Shown piece by piece: positions 1 through 7,184 of a stretch of 37,675 bases of DNA. The notes below the pieces were generated by a model that saw only the letters and a program-made list of their open reading frames with translations, was not told the origin of the DNA and did not search any database. A program made the translations under genes and the position numbers. Position 1 is the stretch's first letter, and each line of letters begins with the position of its first letter. This DNA comes from Pseudomonadota bacterium (GTDB taxonomy: Bacteria; Pseudomonadota; Gammaproteobacteria; Xanthomonadales; Xanthomonadaceae), in contig JAEZCF010000064.1 in the NCBI GenBank assembly GCA_023430045.1, forward strand, positions 1-37,675. Reading direction: 5' to 3'.

Positions 1-12
1 CGCTGAAATGCT

Positions 13-39
13 GTAGAGCCGACCAATGGTCGGCTCTAC
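13..39 (+). repeat. SMAG-type REP stem-loop (GTAG...CTAC)
   Basis: A perfect 12-bp inverted repeat, GTAGAGCCGACC and its complement, closes a 3-nt AAT loop. The GTAG opening and the size match the SMAG (Stenotrophomonas maltophilia GTAG) REP family. It lies just past the 3' end of the minus-strand NlpC/P60 gene and may act as an mRNA 3'-end hairpin. The family assignment is from memory of the motif. Confidence 0.8.
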
Positions 40-71
40 ACTGACTTGCGGACCGTAAACCAGCGACGAGG

Positions 72-836
72 TTACAGGTTGACCCGGCGCGCCTGCATGA
101 ACTTGTTGCCCCAGTAGCCGCTCAGCAGGGTGTCCACGCGGACATCCTTGCCGGTGCTCGGCGCATGCAGGAAACGGCCCTCGCCGACATAGATGCCGAC
201 ATGGTCCACGCGGCCCTTGCGGCCGAAGAACACCAGATCGCCTTCGGTGAGCGCGGTACGGTCGTTGATGAGTTCGTTCTTGCGGTCGCTGGCCATTTCG
301 CGCGACACGCGCGGCAGCTCGATGCCAAGCGCGGTGCGGAACACATAGCCGACCAGACCGCTGCAGTCGAAACCGCTGTCCGGATTGCTGCCGCCCCAGC
401 GGTACGGCGTGCCCAGCAGGGTCATCGCACGGCTGAGGACGGACTGGATCTTGCTGTTCTCTTCAGCGCCACCGACCACGATCGACCCGGACGCGCTGGT
501 GTCGTAATTCGCGAGCAGGCGGCTCAGATCGCCGGCCACCATGGCCGAACGGTCCATCAGGGGAATGCTGTCGTTGGCCGCCAGGTGCGGAAGCAGGGCG
601 GCAAGGGTGGCGCTGGCGGCGGCATCGGCGCGGCTGCGCGGGGCGGCTTCGGCGACAGGTCGGGCAGCGGCGACGGCGGCCGGGGCATCGATGATGGCGG
701 GAGCGGACTGTGCCCAGGCCGGTGCGCTGGTCAGCGCAAGGGCGAGAGCGGCAAGGACGGCGCGCGTGATGCGCTGGGGCGAGCGGGGTGAAATCGGGGC
801 ACGCTGGCCTTCACACATCAGGTCGTCGGTCGTCAC
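72..836 (-). CDS. Exported NlpC/P60 (C40) cell-wall hydrolase
   Basis: Predicted periplasmic endopeptidase that cleaves stem peptides of peptidoglycan. A signal peptide with hydrophobic core near residues 26-41 ends at an AWA-Q cleavage site. An Ala-rich linker follows, then a C-terminal NlpC/P60 domain from about residue 130. The catalytic triad is visible: C158 in GFDCSGLV, H212 in VDHVGIYVG and H224 in RFLHAPS. The start taken is GTG at 836; ATG at 818 is an equally good alternative, since neither has a clear Shine-Dalgarno and both keep the signal peptide. The next gene on the same strand (969-1511) is a paralog with a nearly identical domain core but a lipoprotein signal. A Clp/CRP-like site lies about 100 bases upstream, so cAMP or c-di-GMP type control is possible. 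The domain call is secure; the exact substrate is not known. Confidence 0.92.
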   Translation of the reverse strand: MTTDDLMCEGQRAPISPRSPQRITRAVLAALALALTSAPAWAQSAPAIIDAPAAVAAARPVAEAAPRSRADAAASATLAALLPHLAANDSIPLMDRSAMVAGDLSRLLANYDTSASGSIVVGGAEENSKIQSVLSRAMTLLGTPYRWGGSNPDSGFDCSGLVGYVFRTALGIELPRVSREMASDRKNELINDRTALTEGDLVFFGRKGRVDHVGIYVGEGRFLHAPSTGKDVRVDTLLSGYWGNKFMQARRVNL

Positions 837-927
837 GCGGCGGTCACAAGGTTAAAAGCGATGGGCAATCATGCCTTGCGAAAGCGTCAGAAAAGTACAA
901 ATTACGTTAAATATTCGTTTACATCAG

Positions 928-943
928 TGTGATGCAGATCACG
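928..943. promoter_or_regulatory. Putative Clp/CRP operator
   Basis: TGTGATGCAGATCACG matches the CRP/Clp consensus TGTGA-N6-TCACA at 9 of 10 defined bases. It lies in an AT-rich gap between two NlpC/P60 genes, about 92-107 bases upstream of the start at 836. Xanthomonadaceae carry the CRP homologue Clp, which binds this consensus. A minus-strand promoter with its start near 894 would put the site at about -41, but no clear -10 confirms this. Confidence 0.55.
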
Positions 944-968
944 TTTTAGTGCATGGAGGCTATTCACG

Positions 969-1511
969 TTAATGAAGTACGCGTTTGGCTCCCGTGTAGT
1001 GATCCTTCCAGTAGTAGCCGGCCAGAGAATCCAGCCTGACGGTTCCGCCGGTGCTTGGCGCATGCACGAAGCGACCTTCACCCACGTAGATGCCCACGTG
1101 GCTGACGTTGCCACGGTTGCCGAAAAACACCAGGTCGCCGGTGGCTAGCCGGTCCGGCGCGATCTTCGGTCCCTGTACCGCCGCCAGGTCGCGGGAGCTG
1201 CGCGGCAGCCGCAGATCGACCATTTCCCGATAGACATAGGTGACCAGGCCGCTGCAGTCGAAGCCGGATTCAGGGGTGTTGCCGCCATAAAGATACGGCG
1301 TGCCAACCAGGCCGATGGCGCGCATGAGTACCGCGTTGGCGGCCTGCGGATTGGCCGGGGGCACGCTGGGCCACACCCGGGTGGCGGGTACCGGTGTGGA
1401 CGGTCGGGTAGGGTGGCCGCCGCCGCACGCACTCAGCAGGGCGATGGGCAGGAGCAGCAGGAGGGCGGCCGAGGTCCGGCGCGGGCCGGGCGAAACTGGC
1501 GTCATGTCCAT
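969..1511 (-). CDS. NlpC/P60 family lipoprotein (cell-wall endopeptidase)
   Basis: Predicted lipid-anchored peptidoglycan endopeptidase of 180 residues. The N-terminus has a hydrophobic stretch followed by the lipobox LLSAC, so C29 would be lipidated and the enzyme held at a membrane. A Pro/Thr-rich linker (about 31-55) leads into the C40 domain. Catalytic residues seen are C86 (FDCSGLV), H138 (VSHVGIYVG) and H150 (RFVHAPS). The reading frame stays open far upstream, into slyD on the other strand, but the lipoprotein signal fixes the start at 1511 or the next ATG at 1505. It is a paralog of the gene at 72-836, sharing the GEGRF-HAPSTG block. It is divergent from slyD. The family resembles the Spr/NlpC lipoproteins of enterobacteria. 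Confidence 0.92.
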   Translation of the reverse strand: MDMTPVSPGPRRTSAALLLLLPIALLSACGGGHPTRPSTPVPATRVWPSVPPANPQAANAVLMRAIGLVGTPYLYGGNTPESGFDCSGLVTYVYREMVDLRLPRSSRDLAAVQGPKIAPDRLATGDLVFFGNRGNVSHVGIYVGEGRFVHAPSTGGTVRLDSLAGYYWKDHYTGAKRVLH

Positions 1512-1622
1512 GATCTCCGGATAATGCGGCACCTCAGATAGGCCGTCATGATGGCGGCGTACCCGCCGGGCGGCAACCCGCCCCCATCGCCTGCCCCCTG
1601 GCAGCACCAGACAGAGTTGCGC

Positions 1623-2102
1623 ATGAAGATCGAAAAAGACCGCGTTGTCCGCTTCCACTACACCGTTTCCGAGGTCGGCCAGGAGCCGATCGAATCGTCG
1701 AAGGATCGTGATCCCCTGGCGATCCTGATCGGCCACGGCAACATCATTCCGGGCCTGGAAAACGCCATGATGGACAAGGAAGCCGGCGCCACTTTCGGTG
1801 TCGACGTGGCTTCGGCTGATGCCTACGGCGAGCGCCGCGAGGGCCTGACCCAGCGCGTGCCGAAGAAGCACTTCGGCAAGGAAAAGCTGGTGCCGGGCGC
1901 GCAGGTGGTGCTGCAGACCAACTTCGGCCCGCGCGCGGTCACCGTACAGAAGGTAGGCATGAGCGTGGTGGACGTCGACCTGAACCACCCGATGGCCGGC
2001 AAGGACCTGCATTTCGACGTGGAGATCATCGAGGTCCGCGAAGCGGGCAAGGAAGAGCTCGAGCACGGCCACGTGCATGGCGATGGTGGCCACCAGCACT
2101 GA
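1623..2102 (+). CDS. slyD: FKBP-type peptidyl-prolyl isomerase SlyD
   Basis: Cytoplasmic prolyl cis-trans isomerase and chaperone, 159 residues. The FKBP half opens with KDRVVRFHYTV and contains the family hallmark GHGNIIPGLENAM. The SlyD insert-in-flap chaperone domain follows (about residues 65-130), then the return strand FDVEIIEVREA. The C-terminus is a short His-rich tail (HGHVHGDGGHQH); E. coli SlyD has a longer His/Cys tail that binds nickel, so metal binding here is probably weaker. The reading frame extends upstream to 1548, but ATG 1623 fits the family N-terminus. A strong hairpin follows the stop. It appears to be a single-gene unit. Confidence 0.95.
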   Translation: MKIEKDRVVRFHYTVSEVGQEPIESSKDRDPLAILIGHGNIIPGLENAMMDKEAGATFGVDVASADAYGERREGLTQRVPKKHFGKEKLVPGAQVVLQTNFGPRAVTVQKVGMSVVDVDLNHPMAGKDLHFDVEIIEVREAGKEELEHGHVHGDGGHQH

Positions 2103-2124
2103 GTGCTGCTTCCCGCATCGCATA

Positions 2125-2152
2125 CGGACGGCCCGCCTGCGCGGGCCGTCCG
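2125..2152 (+). terminator. Hairpin terminator after slyD
   Basis: A perfect 12-bp inverted repeat (CGGACGGCCCGC and complement, CTGC loop) begins 22 bases after the slyD stop and is followed by CGTTTCC. The T-run is weak, so termination is probable rather than certain. Confidence 0.65.
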
Positions 2153-2178
2153 CGTTTCCGGCCCGCGCGGCGTGCGCG

Positions 2179-2184
2179 CATAAT
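2179..2184 (+). promoter_or_regulatory. Putative -10 box for the DUF418 gene
   Basis: CATAAT matches TATAAT at five of six bases and overlaps the most upstream ATG (2183) of the following reading frame. If used, transcription starts near 2190 and the coding start must lie downstream, supporting GTG 2210. No good -35 is visible. Confidence 0.4.
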
Positions 2185-2209
2185 GGCGCTCCCTGTTCCC
2201 GGACCGCCC

Positions 2210-3442
2210 GTGGCCAACGCATCCCCGACCCTGCAGCCGGTGCCGGTCGCCGACCGTATCGCCGTGATGGACATCCTGCGCGGTGCCGCCCTGCTGGGCA
2301 TCCTGCTGATGAACATCGAGGCGTTCGCCGGTCCGCTCGACCTGTCCTTCACCGGCATCGACCCGCGCTGGCACGGCATCGATTACCTGGCCGACGCACT
2401 GGTCTACGTGCTGGTGCAGGGCAAATTCTTCCTGCTGTTCTCGTTGCTGTTCGGTGCCGGCTTCGCGGTGATGGAACAGCGCGCGCGGAGGGCCGGGCGC
2501 GGTTTCACGGCGTTCTACATCCGCCGCAGCTTGGCGCTGCTGCTGATCGGCGCCTGCCATGCGCTGCTGGTATGGTCCGGCGACATCCTGCTGCTGTATG
2601 CGGTGTTGTCCTTCCCGCTGCTGTGGCTGCGCCGCCTGCCGCTCTCCGCGCTGCCGGTCGCCGGCCTGCTGTCCTATGGCTTCGCGGTGGGCCTGAGCGT
2701 CCTGTTCGCGCTGCTGGTATGGATGGTGGGACATGCCGATCCGACGGCGTTGGACAGCGCGGGCAGCGCGCGCAACGCGCAGGCCATCATCGAAGCACAG
2801 CGCCAGGCCTATGGCCATGGCAGCTGGATGCAGGCGAACGTGCAGCGCCTGGCCGACGTCCGTCATATGTTCGGCGGAATACTGATCACCGGCCCTGAGG
2901 TCCTGGGCATGTTCATGATCGGCATGTGGTTCGGCCGCAGCGGCGCGCTGGCCGAGCCATCGCGGTTCCAGGCGCTGTACGCACGGCTGCGCTGGCTGGC
3001 GATGCCGCTGGGCCTGCTGCTGATGCTGGCAAGCACCGTGTGGCACCCCTGGCTGGCGCCGGGCGTGTTCACTGCGGCGACGGGCCTGTCGTATGCGCTG
3101 GGGGCTGTGGCCAGCCTGCTGATGTGCCTGGGCTACCTGGCGTGGATGGTGCAGGCACGCCAGGAGCTGGGCTGGCTGGCGGCGCCGGGACGGATGGCGC
3201 TGACGCATTACCTGCTGCAATCCTTGCTGTGCACGTGGATATTCAATGGCTACGGGCTGGGCCTTTTTGAGCAGCTGCCGCGCGCTTGGCAACTGCCGTT
3301 CGCAGTGGCTCTGTTCACCGTGCAGGTGGCGATCAGCCATGCCTGGCTGGCGCGCTTCCGCTTCGGCCCGATGGAATGGCTGTGGCGGGCACTGAGCTAC
3401 CTCCGGCTGCCACCGATGCGTCGTGGTCCCGCGTCGCACTGA
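2210..3442 (+). CDS. DUF418 family (YeiB-like) membrane protein
   Basis: Polytopic inner-membrane protein of about 410 residues. The N-terminal block RIAVMDILRGAALLGILLMN is typical of the YeiB/DUF418 family. About ten hydrophobic segments follow. The C-terminal DUF418 part carries GMFMIGMWFGRSG and the GRMALTHYLLQS motif near the last third. Biochemical function is not established for the family; transport has been proposed. The start could be ATG 2183, giving nine more residues, but a -10-like hexamer overlaps that ATG, so GTG 2210 is preferred. It stands alone between slyD and gor. The following gap (3443-3611) holds nothing I can name. Confidence 0.85.
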   Translation: MANASPTLQPVPVADRIAVMDILRGAALLGILLMNIEAFAGPLDLSFTGIDPRWHGIDYLADALVYVLVQGKFFLLFSLLFGAGFAVMEQRARRAGRGFTAFYIRRSLALLLIGACHALLVWSGDILLLYAVLSFPLLWLRRLPLSALPVAGLLSYGFAVGLSVLFALLVWMVGHADPTALDSAGSARNAQAIIEAQRQAYGHGSWMQANVQRLADVRHMFGGILITGPEVLGMFMIGMWFGRSGALAEPSRFQALYARLRWLAMPLGLLLMLASTVWHPWLAPGVFTAATGLSYALGAVASLLMCLGYLAWMVQARQELGWLAAPGRMALTHYLLQSLLCTWIFNGYGLGLFEQLPRAWQLPFAVALFTVQVAISHAWLARFRFGPMEWLWRALSYLRLPPMRRGPASH

Positions 3443-3611
3443 GCGGCGCTCCGGCACTGTCACCGACACTCCATCCTCACGCCTGTCTCGCGGCCCGGCA
3501 TGGCATGCTCGGACCCAGCATGAGCGCCGGCACCTGGCGACGGGTTGCCGACCTGGTCTGTGGGAACACGCCGGCGGTCGATCCTGTCCTGTACCGACCT
3601 GAGCGATTCCG

Positions 3612-4979
3612 ATGACCACCACGCGCTACGACTACGATCTCATTGTCCTTGGAGGCGGCTCCGGCGGGCTTGCTGCCGCGTTCCGTGCCGCCCAGCATGG
3701 CAAGCGCGTGGCGATGCTGGAGCCGGATGAACTGGGCGGTACCTGCGTGAACATCGGCTGCGTGCCGAAGAAGGCGATGTGGCTGGCGGCGGACCTGGCT
3801 GGTCGCATTGGACTTGCGCGTGCAATGGGCTTTGATGTGCCGTTGCGTCCGGCGCTGTCCTGGAAGGAACTGGTGGTGCATCGCCAGGCCTATATCGAAA
3901 ACATCCATGCCAGTTACCGCAGGCGCCTGGACGAAACCGGCGTGGTGCGCGTGCCTCGCCGCGGACGCTTGGTCGATGCGCACACGGTGGAGTGCAGCGA
4001 TGGGGTGCGCCTGAGCGGCGCGCACATCCTGCTGGCCACCGGAGCGCACCCGCAGCGACCGGAGGTGCCGGGGGCGGAACTGGGGTTGGTTTCGGACGAT
4101 TTCTTCAACCTGTGCGAGGCGCCTGCCGAGGTGGCCGTGGTGGGGGGCGGCTATATCGCGGTCGAGCTGGCCGGACTGCTGCAGGCGCTCGGCAGCCGGG
4201 TCACGATGCTGGTGCGTGGCAGCCGCCTTCTGGACCGCTTCGATGGCGAACTGGCCACGCAGCTGGCGGAAAACCTGCGCCACCAGGGTGTGCGCCTGCA
4301 TTTCAGCTACCGCCTGCGTGAGCTGCAGCGCGATGAGGGCAGCGAACGCGTGCGCGTGCTGGGTCATGACGGCCCGCTGGACAGCGTGTTCGACAGCGTC
4401 TTCTTTGCCATCGGCCGCCGTGGCAATTCCGCCGGGCTGGGGCTGGAAGACGCCGGCATCAGGATTGGCGAGCGTGGTGAGGTCGTGGTGGATGAATGGC
4501 AGGGTACGTCGGTACCCAGCGTGCACGCGGTGGGGGATATCGCCGGCAAGGTCGGCCTGACGCCGGTGGCGATCGCCGCCGCACGGCACCTGATGGACCG
4601 CCTGTTCGGCGACCGCCCGGATGCGAAGATGGATTATGACAACGTTCCCACCGTGGTGTTCTCGCATCCGCCGCTGGGCATGGTCGGCCTGAGCGAGGAA
4701 GAGGCGCGCGAACAACATGGCGAGGACGTGCGTGTCTACTGCAGCAATTTCCGGCCGATGCTGCAGGCGCTGGCCGATGGCACCCAGCGCAGCCTGTTCA
4801 AGCTGGTCTGCGTGGGCGCGGAGGAACGCGTGGTCGGCGTGCACCTGCTCGGCGACGCGGCCGACGAAATCCTGCAGGGCTTCGCGGTAGCGGTGAAGAT
4901 GGGCGCGACGAAGGCACAGGTCGACGCCACCGTGGCGATCCATCCGACCTCATCCGAGGAAATCGTGCTGATGCGCTGA
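3612..4979 (+). CDS. gor: Glutathione-disulfide reductase
   Basis: NADPH-dependent flavoenzyme that reduces oxidised glutathione in the cytoplasm; 455 residues, the usual size. The FAD-binding GGGSGGLAAAFRAA is at about 14-27. The redox disulfide C45/C50 sits in GGTCVNIGCVPKK. The NADP-binding site GGGYIAVELAG is followed by VRGSRLLDRFD, whose arginines fit NADPH rather than NADH. The second FAD motif SVHAVGDIAG and the C-terminal His-Glu pair HPTSSEE, which completes the partner subunit's active site, are present. Lengths and motifs favour glutathione reductase over dihydrolipoamide dehydrogenase or mercuric reductase. The start ATG 3612 fits the family N-terminus exactly. Confidence 0.94.
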   Translation: MTTTRYDYDLIVLGGGSGGLAAAFRAAQHGKRVAMLEPDELGGTCVNIGCVPKKAMWLAADLAGRIGLARAMGFDVPLRPALSWKELVVHRQAYIENIHASYRRRLDETGVVRVPRRGRLVDAHTVECSDGVRLSGAHILLATGAHPQRPEVPGAELGLVSDDFFNLCEAPAEVAVVGGGYIAVELAGLLQALGSRVTMLVRGSRLLDRFDGELATQLAENLRHQGVRLHFSYRLRELQRDEGSERVRVLGHDGPLDSVFDSVFFAIGRRGNSAGLGLEDAGIRIGERGEVVVDEWQGTSVPSVHAVGDIAGKVGLTPVAIAAARHLMDRLFGDRPDAKMDYDNVPTVVFSHPPLGMVGLSEEEAREQHGEDVRVYCSNFRPMLQALADGTQRSLFKLVCVGAEERVVGVHLLGDAADEILQGFAVAVKMGATKAQVDATVAIHPTSSEEIVLMR

Positions 4980-5008
4980 AGGTTGCACGTCGCGGCGCCG
5001 ATGCGACA

Positions 5009-5941
5009 ATGCGCGCCCTCATGCCTCCTTCGTCGCCCCTGGCCGCCACCTCCTCGTCCCGCATCGCGCTGGTCGGCACCGGCTTGGCTGCGGTCGGCGC
5101 GGTGGCCGCGTCGGGCAAGGCGATCATCGTCAAGCTCGGCCTCCGCCATGGCGTGGATGCCACCACGCTGCTGGCGCTGCGGATGGCCATGGCCTTTCCC
5201 TTGTTCCTGCTGTTGGCGTGGTGGTCCTCGCGCCGGACGACGCCGTTGGGCTGGGCGGACCGGGCGCGCATCGCGTGGCTGGGCTTCACCGGCTATTACC
5301 TGTCCAGCTGGCTGGATTTCCAGGGGCTGCAGTACATCAGCGTGACGCTGGAACGCCTGATCCTGTACCTCAATCCGACCCTGGTGCTGCTGATCAACGT
5401 CCTGCTGGCGCGGCAGCGGCCGGGGCGCTGGCAGGTGCTGGCGCTCGCGGTGAGCTATGCCGGCGTGCTGGTGGCGTTCGGGCACGATCTCCAGCGCGAA
5501 GGCGGGCAGATCGTGTTGGGCAGCCTGCTGGTGCTGGGCAGTGCACTCAGCTACGCGCTGTACCTGTTCGGCAGTGGCCAGGTGGTGGCGCGCGTGGGGG
5601 CCGTGCGGCTGACCGCACAGGCCAGCTGCGTGGCCTGCGTGCTGGTGCTGCTGCATTTCGCCCTGACCCATCCGTGGTCGCTGCTGTGGCAGGCGCCGGC
5701 GGCCGTGCAGTGGCTGTCGCTGCTCAATGCAACCGTGTGCACGCTGCTGCCCGTGCTGGCGATCATGCTGGCGGTGAAGCGCATCGGCTCGTCGCTGGCG
5801 GCCCAGGTAGGTATGCTCGGTCCGGTATCCACGATCGTGATGAGTCTATGGCTGCTCGACGAACCGATGGGGCCGGCGCAGGTCACCGGCACCGTCCTCG
5901 TGCTGTGCGGGGTGCTGCTGGTGACGCGCCTGCGCCGATGA
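5009..5941 (+). CDS. EamA/DMT superfamily transporter
   Basis: Inner-membrane drug/metabolite exporter-type protein of about 310 residues with two EamA repeats and roughly ten transmembrane helices. The first repeat includes ALRMAMAFPLFLLLAW, the second the helix RIGSSLAAQVGMLGPVSTIV followed by LLDEPMGPAQVTGTVLV, a typical EamA ending. Substrate cannot be predicted. ATG 5021 is a possible alternative start; a GACAAT hexamer overlaps ATG 5009. The stop codon overlaps the start of the alkyltransferase-like gene by four bases (ATGA), so the two are translationally coupled. Confidence 0.85.
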   Translation: MRALMPPSSPLAATSSSRIALVGTGLAAVGAVAASGKAIIVKLGLRHGVDATTLLALRMAMAFPLFLLLAWWSSRRTTPLGWADRARIAWLGFTGYYLSSWLDFQGLQYISVTLERLILYLNPTLVLLINVLLARQRPGRWQVLALAVSYAGVLVAFGHDLQREGGQIVLGSLLVLGSALSYALYLFGSGQVVARVGAVRLTAQASCVACVLVLLHFALTHPWSLLWQAPAAVQWLSLLNATVCTLLPVLAIMLAVKRIGSSLAAQVGMLGPVSTIVMSLWLLDEPMGPAQVTGTVLVLCGVLLVTRLRR

Positions 5942-6264
5942 GCGCGGAGCAGTCGCGCGAGCGCATCCTGGCGGTGATCCGCGCGATCCCGGCGGGGCAG
6001 GTGATGGGGTATGGCGAAGTGGCAGCCCACGCCGGGCTGCCGGGACGGGCGCGGTTGACCGCGCGCGTGCTGGGCGGCAACGAGGACCCGGATCTGCCGT
6101 GGCATCGCGTGCTGCGCGCGGATGGGCGCATCGCCATGCCGGAAGGATCGCGGGGCTGGCGCGAGCAGTGCCAGCGGCTGCGCGCCGAGGGCGTGGTGGT
6201 GGCCAACGGGCGCGTGCGGCGGGCGGCCCGCGACCTGGACGCGGAGATCTGGGGTCCACCGTGA
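5938..6264 (+). CDS. Alkyltransferase-like (ATL, MGMT-fold) DNA-binding protein
   Basis: A 108-residue protein equal to the C-terminal DNA-binding domain of O6-alkylguanine-DNA methyltransferase. The active-site cysteine of PCHRV is replaced by tryptophan: PWHRV at residues 54-58. This is the hallmark of ATL proteins (E. coli YbaZ), which bind O6-alkylguanine without dealkylating it and flag it for nucleotide excision repair. The winged-helix recognition region YGEVAAHAGLPGRAR is intact. It is coupled by ATGA overlap to the upstream EamA transporter, an unexplained partnership. A short gap and a -10 box precede the rhomboid gene. Confidence 0.9.
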   Translation: MSAEQSRERILAVIRAIPAGQVMGYGEVAAHAGLPGRARLTARVLGGNEDPDLPWHRVLRADGRIAMPEGSRGWREQCQRLRAEGVVVANGRVRRAARDLDAEIWGPP

Positions 6265-6322
6265 CTGGCCTGCCGGAGTAACGCCTGTACCTGCCGGCCG
6301 CCGTGCACGGCGACGGAACCGT

Positions 6323-6328
6323 TATGAT
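6323..6328 (+). promoter_or_regulatory. Putative -10 box for the rhomboid gene
   Basis: TATGAT matches TATAAT at five of six bases and lies 25 bases before ATG 6354. It overlaps an upstream in-frame ATG pair, arguing that translation starts at 6354 instead. No convincing -35 is seen. Confidence 0.4.
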
Positions 6329-6353
6329 GGGGATCGTTCCAAAGGGTGCCCCC

Positions 6354-7025
6354 ATGTTCCCGCGACTGCCTACCGTCACCAAGGCACTGCTGATCGCCAA
6401 CGCGATCCTGTTCCTGCTGCAGCAACCATTCCTGCTGGGCGATGCCACCTTCGCTCCGTTCATGCTGCAGCCGTTGCAGGGCAGCTTCGATGCGTTCTCT
6501 CCCGGCGGCAATTTCCAGCCCTGGCAGCTCCTGACCTATGGCTTCCTGCATGGAAGTTTCGGCCACCTGTTCTTCAACATGCTTGCGGTCTTCATGTTCG
6601 GTGCGCCGCTGGAGCAGACCTGGGGTGAGAAGCGCTTCCTCATCTATTACCTGGCCTGCGTGGCTGGTGCCGGCCTCTGCCAGCTGCTGGTCGGCAGCCT
6701 GATGGCCGATCCGGCCACCGTGCTGGGCGCATCTGGTGGCGTGTTCGGGCTGCTTCTGGCCTACGGCATGCTGTTCCCGAACCAGCGGGTAATGCTGCTG
6801 TTCCCGCCCATTCCGATGAAGGCGCGCACGTTCGTGATCCTGTTCGGCGTGGGCGAACTGGTGCTGGGCGCCACCGGCTGGCAGCCGGGCGTGGCCCACT
6901 TCGCGCATCTTGGCGGCATGCTGTTCGGCTGGCTGCTGATCCGTTACTGGCGCGGGCAGCCGCCTTTCAACAAGCGCCGTCCGCCGGGACCGCCGAAGCG
7001 CCGCAACCACCTGCGCGGCGTCTGA
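6354..7025 (+). CDS. Rhomboid family intramembrane serine protease
   Basis: Predicted inner-membrane serine protease of 223 residues with six hydrophobic segments. The catalytic serine S127 lies in GASGG and pairs with H185 in AHFAHLGG. The family's HxxxN oxyanion helper is present as H71-N75 (GHLFFNM). The basic proline-rich C-terminus (about 207-223) is cytoplasmic. Substrates are unknown. The frame is open from 6303, but a -10-like box overlaps the upstream ATGs and AAGGG lies eight bases before ATG 6354. It is the last gene before base composition drops and the accessory block starts. Confidence 0.92.
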   Translation: MFPRLPTVTKALLIANAILFLLQQPFLLGDATFAPFMLQPLQGSFDAFSPGGNFQPWQLLTYGFLHGSFGHLFFNMLAVFMFGAPLEQTWGEKRFLIYYLACVAGAGLCQLLVGSLMADPATVLGASGGVFGLLLAYGMLFPNQRVMLLFPPIPMKARTFVILFGVGELVLGATGWQPGVAHFAHLGGMLFGWLLIRYWRGQPPFNKRRPPGPPKRRNHLRGV

Positions 7026-7184
7026 CAACAACGGCGGGCATCAAGCGTTCGGTGGTCGAGCCCATATGGAACGTGGGGGGCAGCTTCGGCGGCGGCGCTT
7101 CAACGTCCGTGAAAACAACGTAAATGGCGCAACTAGACTTGCCTCGCTCTCGTTGTTGCGTCGAGCCCTTGCTCTGCGTTGTCC

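Noticed and set aside
969..2222. A 417-residue version of the second NlpC/P60 protein
   Set aside because: The upstream part is antisense to slyD; the lipobox signal shows that the gene starts at 1511 or 1505.
1823..3622. A 599-codon minus-strand open frame
   Set aside because: It is antisense to slyD and DUF418, and the product is Gln/Arg/His-rich with no recognisable domain.
3477..4943. A 488-codon minus-strand open frame
   Set aside because: Antisense shadow of gor; compositionally biased to His, Gln and Ala.
7026..7184. Possible left attachment site of the accessory block
   Set aside because: I compared this gap with 17904-18086 and found no direct repeat, tRNA end or integrase remnant.
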